Shown here: in pieces, positions 1-9,179 of the stretch
Layout: every line of letters starts with the position of its first letter
Position numbering within the stretch: position 1 is the stretch's first letter
NCBI GenBank assembly: GCA_963827085.1
Contig: CAWGZY010000002.1
Location: 372,001 to 436,000, forward strand
From: JAGVPT01 sp963827085
GTDB lineage: Bacteria; Bacteroidota; Ignavibacteria; UBA10030; UBA8401
DNA: 64,000 bases
Reading direction: 5' to 3'
The notes under the pieces: generated by a model
Seen by the model: the letters and a program-made list of their open reading frames with translations, nothing else
Databases searched by the model: none
Told to the model about the DNA's origin: nothing
Translations under genes and position numbers: made by a program

Positions 1-678
1 GTCGAGAAACGATTCTCCTGCGCCGCTTGTGATCTTAACAACGATCCTGTCGGAAAGCACGTACGTTCCGCCAGTGACTCCTGATGCGTCGCTGTGTGCT
101 GCGCGAATGACTGGGGCAGATTCACCCGTAATCGCGGACTCGTCAACCGATGCAATGCCTTCTGTGATCTCGCCGTCGCCGGGGATCATTTGTCCGGCCT
201 GTACCACCACGCGGTCGCCGGGCTTAAGGTCTGTTGAAGAAGCCTGCTGAACCGAGCCGTCGGCAGTCAACCGATATGCTATCGTGTCGCGGCGTGCCTT
301 CCTCAATGATTCCGCCTGTGCTTTTCCTCGCGCTTCTGCAAGAGCGGTTGCAAAGTTCGCGAACCATACGGTTAAGAAAAGCCAAAAAGTAAGCGCGATG
401 AAATATGTTATCGGCACCTGGCTTACATTATTGCCGAATATTCCTACCAACACGTACAAAAGCGTTAATACTGCGCCGACTTCCACGACGAACATGACAG
501 GGTTTTTCCACTGGATGTCCGGGCGAAGCATGACAAACGACTGTTTCAATGCAGGGATCGCAGTGCTTTTCTCAAGCAATGCCCGCCGCTTGACTCTGCG
601 CGGCGGCTTCGCTGATTTCGAAGAAAGGCTTTCCATAACTTCTTCGACACTCGGTTCTACGGTTTGAATTTCACTCAT
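1..678 (-). CDS. kdpB: Potassium-transporting P-type ATPase subunit B, N-terminal part (runs off left edge)
   Basis: The first 226 residues of KdpB, the catalytic P-type ATPase subunit of the high-affinity KdpFABC potassium pump of the inner membrane. Visible are a basic N-terminal region, two hydrophobic helices (about residues 60-115) and the actuator domain with its TGES motif at residues 184-187. The phosphorylation (DKTG) and ATP-binding domains lie beyond the left edge. The ATG at 676-678 follows an AAGGAG ribosome-binding site. It is downstream of kdpA on the same strand, the usual order F-A-B, so one operon is inferred. Identification is secure; only completeness is unknown. Confidence 0.96.
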   Translation of the reverse strand, partial: MSEIQTVEPSVEEVMESLSSKSAKPPRRVKRRALLEKSTAIPALKQSFVMLRPDIQWKNPVMFVVEVGAVLTLLYVLVGIFGNNVSQVPITYFIALTFWLFLTVWFANFATALAEARGKAQAESLRKARRDTIAYRLTADGSVQQASSTDLKPGDRVVVQAGQMIPGDGEITEGIASVDESAITGESAPVIRAAHSDASGVTGGTYVLSDRIVVKITSGAGESFLD

Positions 679-751
679 ATTGAACTCCTTAAGACTTTGT
701 TATCACAATTTTTTAAAATCTAAGTCTGATCTACGAGATTGGATTATTTCC

Positions 752-2548
752 TCATCCACCGAAAGGGATCGGTCCTAAATGTTCGGCCAACGGACCAAGT
801 GCTGCGATAGGAAGGAAAAGCAACGCGCCGATAATGAGAATTGTACCCAGCAAGAGGTACCCAAAAATTGCCGTATCGGTACGCAAAGTTCCAAGATTAA
901 ACGGACTGGTCTTCTTTTGTCCGAGATACGCAGCCATCGCTACCGGCGCAATAATCGGAAGGAAGCGACTAATCAGCATCACAATCCCAGTGGCAATGTC
1001 CCATGCAGCTGCTTCAGGCGCCGGACTCGGGTTATTATAGAAACCATACGTCACTCCCAATCCGTCAAAGGCAGATCCGTTGTTTGCAGATGCGGACGAA
1101 AACTGATAGAACATTTGGGAAAGTCCATGCGGACCGGGATTGCTGACGGCTTTTGTTCCCCAATCGGTAGCGGCAAAAATACCGGTCGGCATAAGAATCA
1201 TCAGCGGATGAATCAGGAGTGCGATCACCGCTAGCTTCACTTCGCGAGCGCCAATTTTTTTGCCAAGGTATTCCGGCGTTCGTCCAACCATCATGCCGGC
1301 GATAAATATTCCGATGATGACGAAGAGGAGCATGTTGATCATGCCGACGCCTTTTCCGCCGAAGACACAGTTCAGCCACATTCCAACCATCGGCGACAAC
1401 GCTGCGAGCGGGTTGAGACTGTCATGCTCGGAGTTGACAGCGCCGCACGTTACGTCTGTTGTCAGCGCGGCAAATGTTGCACCTGCGGAGGTTCCGAAAC
1501 GCATCTCTTTCCCTTCGAGGTTGCCTAAGTGCTGGTCAACCGGTAGCCCGCCGACAGCGGGCAATGTCACAGTCCGCTTTCCCCCCGGCGCGGTCGCACT
1601 GGGAACGTCATACGATTGTGACACGGATTGACCGGTGAATGCCGGGTTCGGCAAATAGGTATCGAGCAGCACTGACCAGACGATCGTCCCTGCCATGAGG
1701 AATAACATCACGGAAAAAATGACGTACGCATGGCGCATTTTTTTCAACATACGGCCGTACATCAACACGAGCGCAAACGGGAAGATCATCATCGACAGTG
1801 CGTTGAAGAAATTCGACAGCGCGGTCGGATTTTCGAAAGGATGCGCGGAATTCATTCCGTAGAACCCGCCTCCGTTCGTCCCGAGCATTTTAATGGACTC
1901 GAGCGCTGCTACCGGTCCGACAATAATATTTTGCTGATTCGACTCAAGCCCGGCAATATGATACACGCTCTCCAGCGTCATCGGACTTCCCTGAGAAATG
2001 AAGATGATGCTGATGAGAATCGCCGACGGAATGAACATGTAGATCAAAACGCGCCACATGTCGAGGAAGAAGTTTCCCAAATGCGAGTCGCTTCGCAATG
2101 CCCGAATGATCGCCGTCAACGCACAGAGACCGATCGCAGCCGAGATGAACATGTTAGAAATGTCGAAGAAAATCTGGCTGAAATTGGAAAAATGCTGGTC
2201 TCCGGAATAGTGCTGGAGATTCGTGTTCGTCATGAACGAAATCACGCTGTGCAATATCGTGCTCGGCGCGATCATTGGCCTCCCCATCGGGTTCAGCGGC
2301 ATCCATTCCTGGAGCGCCAGAACGAGAAAGCCGAAAACGAACAGCACGGTATTGAAGATCAGCAGCGATCCGACATACTGCTTCCAGTTTTGATGTCCAC
2401 TGTCCAATCGCTTCTCAAACCACGCGAAGACCCGGACCGGTCGATACTCTCCGTCCATAATCCAGCCCATATAACGGCTGAGCGGGAACGCCAGGAGCGT
2501 CGCCGTGGCGAGGAGGAGAAATGGTAAAAACCATATTTGAAAATTCAT
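752..2548 (-). CDS. kdpA: Potassium-transporting ATPase subunit A
   Basis: KdpA, the potassium-binding channel-like subunit of the KdpFABC pump. It has 598 residues, close to the usual length, with about ten membrane segments. The four pore-loop regions are recognisable: TNTNLQHYSG, GTNGGGFYGMNSAHPFENP, VTCGAVNSEHDSLNPL and NNGSAFDGL. The family signature GKGVGMINMLLF is also present. An AGGAG lies about 9 bases before the ATG. It sits between kdpF (upstream) and kdpB (downstream). No KdpC, KdpD or KdpE lies inside the window; they would be beyond the left edge. Confidence 0.98.
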   Translation of the reverse strand: MNFQIWFLPFLLLATATLLAFPLSRYMGWIMDGEYRPVRVFAWFEKRLDSGHQNWKQYVGSLLIFNTVLFVFGFLVLALQEWMPLNPMGRPMIAPSTILHSVISFMTNTNLQHYSGDQHFSNFSQIFFDISNMFISAAIGLCALTAIIRALRSDSHLGNFFLDMWRVLIYMFIPSAILISIIFISQGSPMTLESVYHIAGLESNQQNIIVGPVAALESIKMLGTNGGGFYGMNSAHPFENPTALSNFFNALSMMIFPFALVLMYGRMLKKMRHAYVIFSVMLFLMAGTIVWSVLLDTYLPNPAFTGQSVSQSYDVPSATAPGGKRTVTLPAVGGLPVDQHLGNLEGKEMRFGTSAGATFAALTTDVTCGAVNSEHDSLNPLAALSPMVGMWLNCVFGGKGVGMINMLLFVIIGIFIAGMMVGRTPEYLGKKIGAREVKLAVIALLIHPLMILMPTGIFAATDWGTKAVSNPGPHGLSQMFYQFSSASANNGSAFDGLGVTYGFYNNPSPAPEAAAWDIATGIVMLISRFLPIIAPVAMAAYLGQKKTSPFNLGTLRTDTAIFGYLLLGTILIIGALLFLPIAALGPLAEHLGPIPFGG

Positions 2549-2582
2549 AATCTAAACTCCTTTTTTTTACTTGAATGTTCGC

Positions 2583-2663
2583 TTAAAATTTTTCAGGCCT
2601 AATAAGCGCGACAACCAAATACACAAACAAGAAAAGTGCAACAACAGCGGTTAGATAAATCAT
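2583..2663 (-). CDS. kdpF: KdpF small membrane subunit, 26 residues
   Basis: A 26-codon gene immediately upstream of kdpA, too short for ordinary gene calling. The peptide starts MIYLTAVVALFLFVYLV and ends ALIRPEKF: one hydrophobic helix followed by the R-P-E-K/R-F tail typical of KdpF, which stabilises the KdpABC complex in the membrane. The start ATG lies at 2661-2663 and the stop TAA at 2583-2585. Position, length and tail motif together make the call strong. Confidence 0.92.
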   Translation of the reverse strand: MIYLTAVVALFLFVYLVVALIRPEKF

Positions 2664-2684
2664 GTTTGTCCTCTCTTTCGGTAG

Positions 2685-2780
2685 TTAAATTTTTTCGCAC
2701 GCTTCCATGAATAAGTAGCAGAGTGTCATTAACGCAATGCCCAACAGGAACATCGCCGGCAGCCAGATCAGAAGATTCAT
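2685..2780 (-). CDS. 31-residue membrane peptide at the head of the kdp operon
   Basis: A 31-codon ORF 21 bases upstream of kdpF, read in the same direction and preceded by a strong AGGAGG site 8 bases before the ATG (2778-2780). The peptide begins MNLLIWLPAMFLLGIALMTL, a single hydrophobic helix, and ends YLFMEACEKI with two cysteines (residues 21 and 28). Such a peptide is not one of the classical Kdp subunits. Operon position and the strong ribosome-binding site suggest an accessory membrane peptide of the pump. Function is inferred from context only. Confidence 0.7.
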   Translation of the reverse strand: MNLLIWLPAMFLLGIALMTLCYLFMEACEKI

Positions 2781-3279
2781 ACGAATTTCCTCCTAAGAAG
2801 TAGTTTACAAAATGGCAGCGGGGATAATGCCCGATGCCTTTTTTTCAGTTGATCACACGCCGAAGTGCATATTCACAGCAACAACTTCAGCGTACCCATT
2901 CACTTGAATAATTACGTGTGCAAATATGATAGAGTATGAACGGGAAAGCAATTAAGGGGATATAAAAAGAAAACGGAGGGATGTAAAATTATTGTAAGAA
3001 TAGCGATAACAGGAAAGTGCGGGCAATGCTGCTTAGAAACAATAGAAGGGGTCAGGGAACATAAAAAGAGGGCTGATTAGTATAAAAATTCCATAAAAAT
3101 TTAGCTGTTGTCGATACGGTTGTTCAAAGGGAATAGTGCGGAGGGGGATGTCCATTATCAAACATTCTTATTGTTCCGGGTTGGCAAAATCATCTTCAAA
3201 AGTTCAAGGACGGATCCGTTTGAATTTCTAAAAGTGCAGTCCACCACGAGAGTCGGCAAATCGCGTACAGGTCATCGAA
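2781..3279. other. Intergenic region upstream of the kdp operon
   Basis: About 500 bases without a convincing gene. It must hold the kdp promoter, which reads leftwards. I looked for a cyclic-di-AMP (ydaO-type) riboswitch and for clear inverted repeats and found neither. The small ORFs here lack coding character. Confidence 0.5.
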
Positions 3280-5184
3280 TTACTTCAACAACAACATTTT
3301 CTTCACCTGAATGAATCGGTTATTGGGATTAGTCATGTCCACCGCTTCAATCCGATAGAAATAGATGCCCGAAGCGACGGTTGCATGCCATTCAACTTCG
3401 TGAGGCCCGGCTTCTTGTTCTCCATTCTCTAACGTTGCGACTCGCTGGCCAAGCACGTTTGTGATAACGAGTTTAATACTGCTGCGGGTCGGCACGCTAT
3501 AACGAATAGTGGTGGATGGGTTAAAAGGGTTCGGATAATTCTGTGATAGTGTAAAGTCGAGCGCAACGCCCGGAGATTCATGGGCTCGCGATAGCGAACC
3601 ACCAAGAGAAGTATATCTCCCGATAACCTTCTGGTAATCTGACGCCGAGTTATAGTTGGCAAACAGACTGTCATCCCAGATGAGAGAACCAATCGGAAGA
3701 CCGTCGATTGCGGATATATGTGCAGTTTGGCTGAAGTTTTCAATAAGATCTGTGAATTTTGTAATTCCCGCATTTGCGCCGGCATCTTCCGTTTTCACTC
3801 CATTAACGATGCCCGGAATTGTCGTCGGGTCATAGTCGCCAAAGATATATGCGCTGTGAGTAATATTATTAGCTGGGACGTTTGGCATCAGCCATTGTGT
3901 CTCGTTCCACAACGCCATCTGATTTGCAACGGTCGCATCTTTGAGGCCCGGTGTGGCTGTCTGCGGGTCTGCTGTGATTGTGTTGTCCTCGATCATGTTG
4001 TGAGGATATGCTGCGAAGAGGTTTCGCGTCCGTTCATTCATCCACTCTCCCGGCACGTTGTGCACAACCCACGGTCCTTTTCCAAACCCAAACCAATTCA
4101 AATACGATACCGGGTAAGGGCCTATCTTGTTGTATGCATCATTCTCATTGAGATAGTAGCTGTTCATCAACGTGTCATTATAGTTGACGTTATTGGAAAC
4201 AAAGACTTCCATTCTATCAAGGCCGACGTCGGCGGTATACGCACTTGAATCGGCAGTTGCATAATACCGCGGTTGAACCAGAACCCTGGAACCGGGGGAG
4301 TTCGTCGTATCGATATTTATCGTGCTGGTAAATTCTTTTTTATCGGTATCCTCGTTGTATACGATAGTAGTGTCTTCACCGGCCCAGTTATGATTGATGA
4401 AAAGATTATTCGTGACGATGAACGTTATGTAAAACTGAGATTGGAGCCAGTTTTTTTTGTTATTGACAATCGTATTGTGATTGAGGTAGGCAAACACGGT
4501 AAGAGAATTCTGCATTAAGAAAGTAAGGCCGCCTCCTGTTGTCGTGACATTTTCAACCCAGAGGGTATCAACAGGTTTTTTGCACATGTATACCCGCGAT
4601 CCCCACCATTGGCCCGGATGGAACAGGTTGCGGAAGTAGGAATTCGTTATGAAGAACTTTGCTCCGTTCGTCCAACCGTTGCATTCAAAAAAATCAATGT
4701 TGGTAAACTCAAAAAGACAACTGTCGATGGTCAGCGACTGAGGGAGATTCGGCCCACCCGGCGCTGCGGGTCCGGTTGTCATAAACCAGTTTTCATTATT
4801 TTGCGTTTTGTCCAGCTGCATTCCCTGGTAATGGATGTTCACAAACTTAATGCTCCCCTGGACCGTGTTTTGTGCGATAGGTTTGCCGTTGATAGGGTTC
4901 ATAACGATGATCGGTTTTCTTCCACCAGATTCACCCACAATCGTCAACGTGCCTGTAGGGTTGATCACAGCGATCGGCGCATTCTGAACATAGATTTGAT
5001 TTTTTTGCAGCAGGTACACCCTGTTGGGATTATTCCTCACGTTGTTGGCGACATCGCCGTTGATGGTTGTCTCGAGCACTCCGGGGCCGCTATTAACAAT
5101 GACCGTGGTATCGCCCGGCGCGCCGAAAGAACGGCTTGCAATCAACACGCAATTCAGCAAAACAGTTAAAAGCCGAACTCTCAT
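3280..5184 (-). CDS. Secreted parallel beta-helix-like protein with type IX secretion C-terminal domain
   Basis: 634 residues. A signal peptide (about residues 1-21) is followed by a long Asn-, Thr- and Val-rich region with recurring short strands, such as FVNIHYQG, LTIDSCLFEFTNIDF and FIVTNNLFINHN. This is the pattern of a right-handed beta-helix (pectate-lyase-like) fold. The last ~85 residues are a type IX secretion sorting domain, with LSQNYPNPFNPSTTIRYSV, a GQRVATLENG strand, GIYFYRIEA and a terminal KKMLLLK. It is therefore predicted to be exported across the outer membrane and surface-attached. No catalytic residues could be assigned; it may bind or act on polysaccharide. Confidence 0.85.
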   Translation of the reverse strand: MRVRLLTVLLNCVLIASRSFGAPGDTTVIVNSGPGVLETTINGDVANNVRNNPNRVYLLQKNQIYVQNAPIAVINPTGTLTIVGESGGRKPIIVMNPINGKPIAQNTVQGSIKFVNIHYQGMQLDKTQNNENWFMTTGPAAPGGPNLPQSLTIDSCLFEFTNIDFFECNGWTNGAKFFITNSYFRNLFHPGQWWGSRVYMCKKPVDTLWVENVTTTGGGLTFLMQNSLTVFAYLNHNTIVNNKKNWLQSQFYITFIVTNNLFINHNWAGEDTTIVYNEDTDKKEFTSTINIDTTNSPGSRVLVQPRYYATADSSAYTADVGLDRMEVFVSNNVNYNDTLMNSYYLNENDAYNKIGPYPVSYLNWFGFGKGPWVVHNVPGEWMNERTRNLFAAYPHNMIEDNTITADPQTATPGLKDATVANQMALWNETQWLMPNVPANNITHSAYIFGDYDPTTIPGIVNGVKTEDAGANAGITKFTDLIENFSQTAHISAIDGLPIGSLIWDDSLFANYNSASDYQKVIGRYTSLGGSLSRAHESPGVALDFTLSQNYPNPFNPSTTIRYSVPTRSSIKLVITNVLGQRVATLENGEQEAGPHEVEWHATVASGIYFYRIEAVDMTNPNNRFIQVKKMLLLK

Positions 5185-5216
5185 TTTTGATCTCGAAGTT
5201 TATTTCTAAAAAAATA

Positions 5217-5341
5217 TAAATGTCGGACACTTTAACAGCATCCGACATTATCGTTCCCTTTTCTCTGTTCAACAAATCTAAGCAATCTGAGCAATCTGCA
5301 ATCTGAGTAAAATCTGCGTAATCCGAGCAATCTCAGTAATC
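5217..5341. repeat. Hairpin and short tandem AATCTGAG repeats between two type IX cargo genes
   Basis: The spacer holds a stem TGTCGGA ... TCCGACA (about 5220-5247). At 5276-5341 there is then an imperfect array of roughly 10-base units built on AATCTGAGCA / AATCTGAGTA / AATCTGCGTA. The array ends at the stop of the DUF362 gene and lies upstream of the next type IX cargo gene on the same strand. Function is unknown; it is likely a dispersed low-complexity repeat. Confidence 0.55.
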
Positions 5342-5342
5342 C

Positions 5343-7412
5343 TTATTTCAACAAAACCATCTTCTTCTCATCCACAAACCGTTTGCTCGGATCGCTGACA
5401 GAAACGGCTTCGATCCGATAGATATACAGACCCGAGGCAACACGGGCGTTCCAAACCTTTTCATAACTTCCAGTGGTCATTTCTTGGTTTGCCAATTCCG
5501 CAACCTTCTGGCCGAGCACATTGAAGATTAACAATCGGACCCGGCTTCTTGTCGCAACATCGAACCTAATTGTCGTCGACGGATTGAATGGATTGGGATA
5601 ATTCTGCGCCAACAGATAGCCTGTTGGCGTCGTTACCGCCTCAGGAACTGCAGTCGTCGAGCTTTTCAATGTCACCAGCTCTATGCCGTTGCCGGTTTTC
5701 AAGTTTCGCGAATACTGCCTGTCTGTTGAATTGTCCCAGTGTTCATGCACTCCAAGGCTTTGCAATCGGACGCTGTCGCCGTTCGGAGCGTAGTATGTTC
5801 CCGATGGGGGATTATCCGCTTGCGATGCTTCATGAAGATAATTGTCTACTGCACCGTAAATAGTCGTGTCCTGTAAATTATTGGCGGCCATTTCCGCCGC
5901 CGCTTCGGTGCGGATGAGATCGAGGCATACCGATTCGATGGCAACATTGTCTTGTGACATGAAAAGGCTCGACAACCACCCCTTGTTGAAAGGCGGGATA
6001 ATCCATCTGCTGTCGTTTGAAATTTCAGACCCTTCGGTCTGAGATTGATACAGTCCTTCGACCATGAAAAGGAGAGTCTTCGCGCCGAGATCTTTATGTC
6101 CCATCAAATCAACCAATGCGTTGTATGTGCTGTCGTGCCTTCCGTAAAATGTCCACTCGGCGCTGCCGGGAATAATGATATTGTGCACGGCGATATACGC
6201 ATGAACTCCCGCCGCATGGGGAGCCATTTGGTATGGAACTCCGTTCGTGTCATCGCAGCTCAGAGTCCCGAAATGGTTCTTGGAGCAGAAGCTGACTCCC
6301 GCGTACCGATGACCTTTGAAGCTTGCGAGGTTGATAAGATACGACGCGTGTGTCACCGCGATCGGCAGGTGCGTCGGATTCCCGCCGCCCAGCTCGATTG
6401 TCAGTTTCTCCGACCAATGAATGATAGTCGCCGTGTCGCGAACATATTGTTCTCTCCCGTTCTCCTGAATCCAGTCCATCATGTGCACGTGTGGAAATTC
6501 TGTCTTGCATTTAGTATAAATCGCATCCGGGATGTACCGGATGAGATCGTACACCGTAATGTCGCTGTCGGCAACTCCGACTTTATGAACCAGCTGCCGG
6601 AGGAGGCTGAGCACGGCTTGGGGAGATGCGAAAGTTAAATTACCGGGGTTGTAATTGCCGGTAACATTGTTAAGGTTTATCTTCACGGCAATCTTTTCAC
6701 CGGGAGTATATCCGATATTTCCCTTGCCATGCTTTTGGTTAAAATATTCGAACAGTGCGACCCACGCCGTGCTGTCGGTCGGTGCTTCGGTGAGGGCGCG
6801 TAAGGATTTTGAGAACATGGAATCTACCGCCGTTTGATTCGTATTCGCATCGCTCCACCAGTTTCCCGTAATTCCGTTCCAGTGTGCAGCCGTTGAATCC
6901 CGCACCCACACCACTCGCCCCGGAAAAATACCTCGTGCGACTCCCATTGGAGTGTTGGGCGGGTCTGACGGAACGAACAGGGAGTCGCCCATCGCTCGGG
7001 CAGAAGCTTCCGTATCGGTTCTGAGAATCGTAAACAACCCTGCTCCTAATGCCGCAAACGCCATGACCGATGCCAGCACGTATTTGGAGTTTCGGAAATA
7101 GCGGCGCGCTTTTTCGAAGGAGAAGACCGCGATCATCACGCTTGCAATATAGGCGATGAAACCGCTTGCAATGGGAGCAGCTACTTTCATGCAGGGATAT
7201 TCTGCACGGCTCGGCTTTGGAATAATTCTGATCAGCATCCACACGAGTGATGCGAACCCTAAGAGGGGTAAAAAGAGTCGCGTGAGCAGTTTATTTTTAC
7301 GCTTATTGTGTTGATGGTCCATCGATTTACCGTGGGGACACTCTGAAGAACTTGACGGCTTCATTTTCATTTGCCTTTCATGAGAGACTTTGCGGCTCCC
7401 GATCAGCTTCAA
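5343..7412 (-). CDS. DUF362 domain protein with membrane N-terminus and type IX secretion C-terminal domain
   Basis: 689 residues. The N-terminus has about three hydrophobic segments (roughly residues 45-65, 80-100 and 110-130). A DUF362-like domain follows (about 200-560), recognisable from GEKIAVKINLNN, a VYDLIRYIPD segment, LINLASFKGHRYAGVSFCSKNHFG and SQDNVAIESVCLDLI. The C-terminus is a type IX sorting domain (LAQNYPNPFNPSTTIRFDV ... KKMVLLK). DUF362 function is poorly defined. A multi-helix N-terminus is unusual on a type IX cargo. The start could also be at Met15 or Met31. Confidence 0.82.
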   Translation of the reverse strand: MKLIGSRKVSHERQMKMKPSSSSECPHGKSMDHQHNKRKNKLLTRLFLPLLGFASLVWMLIRIIPKPSRAEYPCMKVAAPIASGFIAYIASVMIAVFSFEKARRYFRNSKYVLASVMAFAALGAGLFTILRTDTEASARAMGDSLFVPSDPPNTPMGVARGIFPGRVVWVRDSTAAHWNGITGNWWSDANTNQTAVDSMFSKSLRALTEAPTDSTAWVALFEYFNQKHGKGNIGYTPGEKIAVKINLNNVTGNYNPGNLTFASPQAVLSLLRQLVHKVGVADSDITVYDLIRYIPDAIYTKCKTEFPHVHMMDWIQENGREQYVRDTATIIHWSEKLTIELGGGNPTHLPIAVTHASYLINLASFKGHRYAGVSFCSKNHFGTLSCDDTNGVPYQMAPHAAGVHAYIAVHNIIIPGSAEWTFYGRHDSTYNALVDLMGHKDLGAKTLLFMVEGLYQSQTEGSEISNDSRWIIPPFNKGWLSSLFMSQDNVAIESVCLDLIRTEAAAEMAANNLQDTTIYGAVDNYLHEASQADNPPSGTYYAPNGDSVRLQSLGVHEHWDNSTDRQYSRNLKTGNGIELVTLKSSTTAVPEAVTTPTGYLLAQNYPNPFNPSTTIRFDVATRSRVRLLIFNVLGQKVAELANQEMTTGSYEKVWNARVASGLYIYRIEAVSVSDPSKRFVDEKKMVLLK

Positions 7413-7819
7413 CCGGGGCCAGGATTATTTTTCCGTACGGGGGAACTTTTACGACTGACGAATTTGAGTTTAAACCTATGATGACGCCTTCAACTGCTCT
7501 GATCAATGAATAGGAATATTGTCAACGCAAAGAATTCCACAAGAATTATGCCCTCAAAAACGTGCATTGCGGACGGAAATCGGCAATAAGCTTACTGAAA
7601 GTGGGAAGTAATTGCGTTGAGTTTCCATGCTATGGTAAAAATGCAAGGTTCTAACTTGTAAGAGTCATATCAGAGATGCTCTGTTGTGGCATCCTCGTTA
7701 CCTTGATTCTCCTGCGGATAACAGGTAAATTCATTCACTCAACATGTTCAATACATCTTCACGCGGCGATTGTTTTTCATCGTTCTACAACCTGTCACCC
7801 ATATCAGATCGGATAAACA
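7413..7819. other. Intergenic region between divergent genes
   Basis: About 400 bases between the leftward DUF362 gene and the rightward oxidoreductase, so it should contain two outward promoters. I see no RNA gene, strong hairpin or credible small ORF. Base composition is more AT-rich than the flanking genes. Confidence 0.5.
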
Positions 7820-8812
7820 ATGACGAACAGAAAAATTAAATGGGGAATCTTAAGCACGGGGTGGATAGCTCACAAGTTTACAACAGCTCTTCAGGTTGCC
7901 GACAACTCTGAAATCTACGCCGTCGGTTCAAGAAATGTTGAATCGGCAAAGAAGTTTGCACATGAGTTCAACATCCCGCACGCGTATGGCAGCTACCTGG
8001 AACTAGTAAACGACCCGGCGGTCGATGTCGTCTATATCGCCACGCCGCATAATCTCCATTTAGAGAATACGCTCCTCGCGCTCGATCATCATAAAAACGT
8101 TCTTTGCGAAAAACCGATGGGTGTTAATCTCAAAGAGGCGGCAATCATGATCTCTAAAGCGAGGGAGAAAAAACTTTTCCTTATGGAGGCCATGTGGAGC
8201 CGCTTCCTTCCGAATATCATCAAGACAAAAGAGCTGATCGACTCCGGCGAAATTGGAAAAGTAAAACTGCTCACTGCGTTCTTTTCAATGAAATCGGAAA
8301 ACGGACCTGAACACAGACACTTTAACTTGGATCTTTGTGGAGGGACAATTTTAGACACCGGAATTTATAATGTATTTCTTTCTCTGCTGCTGCTTGGCAA
8401 GCCGAAAGCGTTCTCAGCGATCGCGGGACTAAGCGAACAAGGCGGGGATAATTCCTGCAGCTATACTTTTAAGTATGACAACGACACGCTTGCGGTAATG
8501 TATTCTTCGTTTCTCGCCAATCCGCCAATCGTTGCTGAAATCCATGGGGAAAAAGGAAAAATATTTCTCGAACACTTATGGTTTTGTCCCGGGAAAGTGA
8601 AGGTTACATATAATGACGGAAGGGAAAACATTTTCGACTTTGAAGTTAAGAACAACGGCTATGAATGTGAGGCGGAAGAAGTCGCGCGATGTATTCTCGC
8701 CGGCAAGACCGAAAGCAGCATGATGAGCTGGAATGACAGCATTCAATTAATAACAATGCTTGATGCAATACGAAAGGAATGCGGAATTATTTACCCCAAG
8801 CATGATTTATAG
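7820..8812 (+). CDS. Gfo/Idh/MocA family oxidoreductase
   Basis: 330 residues. An NAD(P)-dependent sugar or diol dehydrogenase of the glucose-fructose oxidoreductase/inositol dehydrogenase family. The N-terminal Rossmann fold starts at residue 8 (WGILSTGWIA), with VVYIATPHNLHLENTLLAL and the diagnostic EKP triad at residues 97-99. The C-terminal alpha/beta domain carries GGTILDTGIYNV, matching dihydrodiol-dehydrogenase-like members. Substrate cannot be told from sequence. It stands alone, with a repeat element downstream. Confidence 0.93.
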   Translation: MTNRKIKWGILSTGWIAHKFTTALQVADNSEIYAVGSRNVESAKKFAHEFNIPHAYGSYLELVNDPAVDVVYIATPHNLHLENTLLALDHHKNVLCEKPMGVNLKEAAIMISKAREKKLFLMEAMWSRFLPNIIKTKELIDSGEIGKVKLLTAFFSMKSENGPEHRHFNLDLCGGTILDTGIYNVFLSLLLLGKPKAFSAIAGLSEQGGDNSCSYTFKYDNDTLAVMYSSFLANPPIVAEIHGEKGKIFLEHLWFCPGKVKVTYNDGRENIFDFEVKNNGYECEAEEVARCILAGKTESSMMSWNDSIQLITMLDAIRKECGIIYPKHDL

Positions 8813-8852
8813 AGATGAAGGCATCTTTCTTTAATCAAAATTAGCCATTTAC

Positions 8853-9056
8853 CTCGTTCCCAAACTCTCAGACTGTGTAATAAGTACTGTCACAAATTTC
8901 AGTGCGGAATGTTTTCAACAGTTTCATCTATTTCAATTGTCTCCGTCTGTGAATTGTTCGTTTTGTGCAATCTTTTCCCCAGAGTGACTACGTTTTCCAA
9001 ATCATGCATCGGAAAAAACTACTTTTCACACAGTCTGTCTGATTGGGATCGAATGA
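8853..9056. mobile_element. MITE-like element with terminal inverted repeats (copy A)
   Basis: The left end carries CTCGTTCCCAAACTCTC followed by AGACTGTGTAA. The right end carries TTTTCACACAGTCTGTC followed by TGATTGGGATCGAATGA, an imperfect inverted repeat of about 30 bases. The 140-base interior has no credible gene. A second copy with better arms lies at 53508-53660. Copies with the same ends but different interiors and lengths fit a miniature inverted-repeat element. No transposase for it is seen here. Confidence 0.6.
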
Positions 9057-9179
9057 CACCCGCCACAGTCATTCCCTTGCTTCTCTCACCAAGAATCACT
9101 AAACTTTTGAATATAACAATTGCTTTTGTGCTGGCGCGATGAATTCTTGCTTCGGTCCACAATAGTAAGGAAAATCATC

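Noticed and set aside
2781..3279. Cyclic-di-AMP riboswitch upstream of kdp
   Set aside because: No matching conserved blocks or paired architecture could be seen by eye.
3108..3314. Small plus-strand ORF
   Set aside because: No ribosome-binding site or coding character, and it overlaps the end of the type IX cargo gene.
4609..5169. 186-residue plus-strand ORF
   Set aside because: A shadow of the type IX cargo gene on the other strand.
5276..5341. CRISPR-like short tandem AATCTGAG repeats
   Set aside because: Units of about 10 bases, imperfect and without spacers; a low-complexity array.
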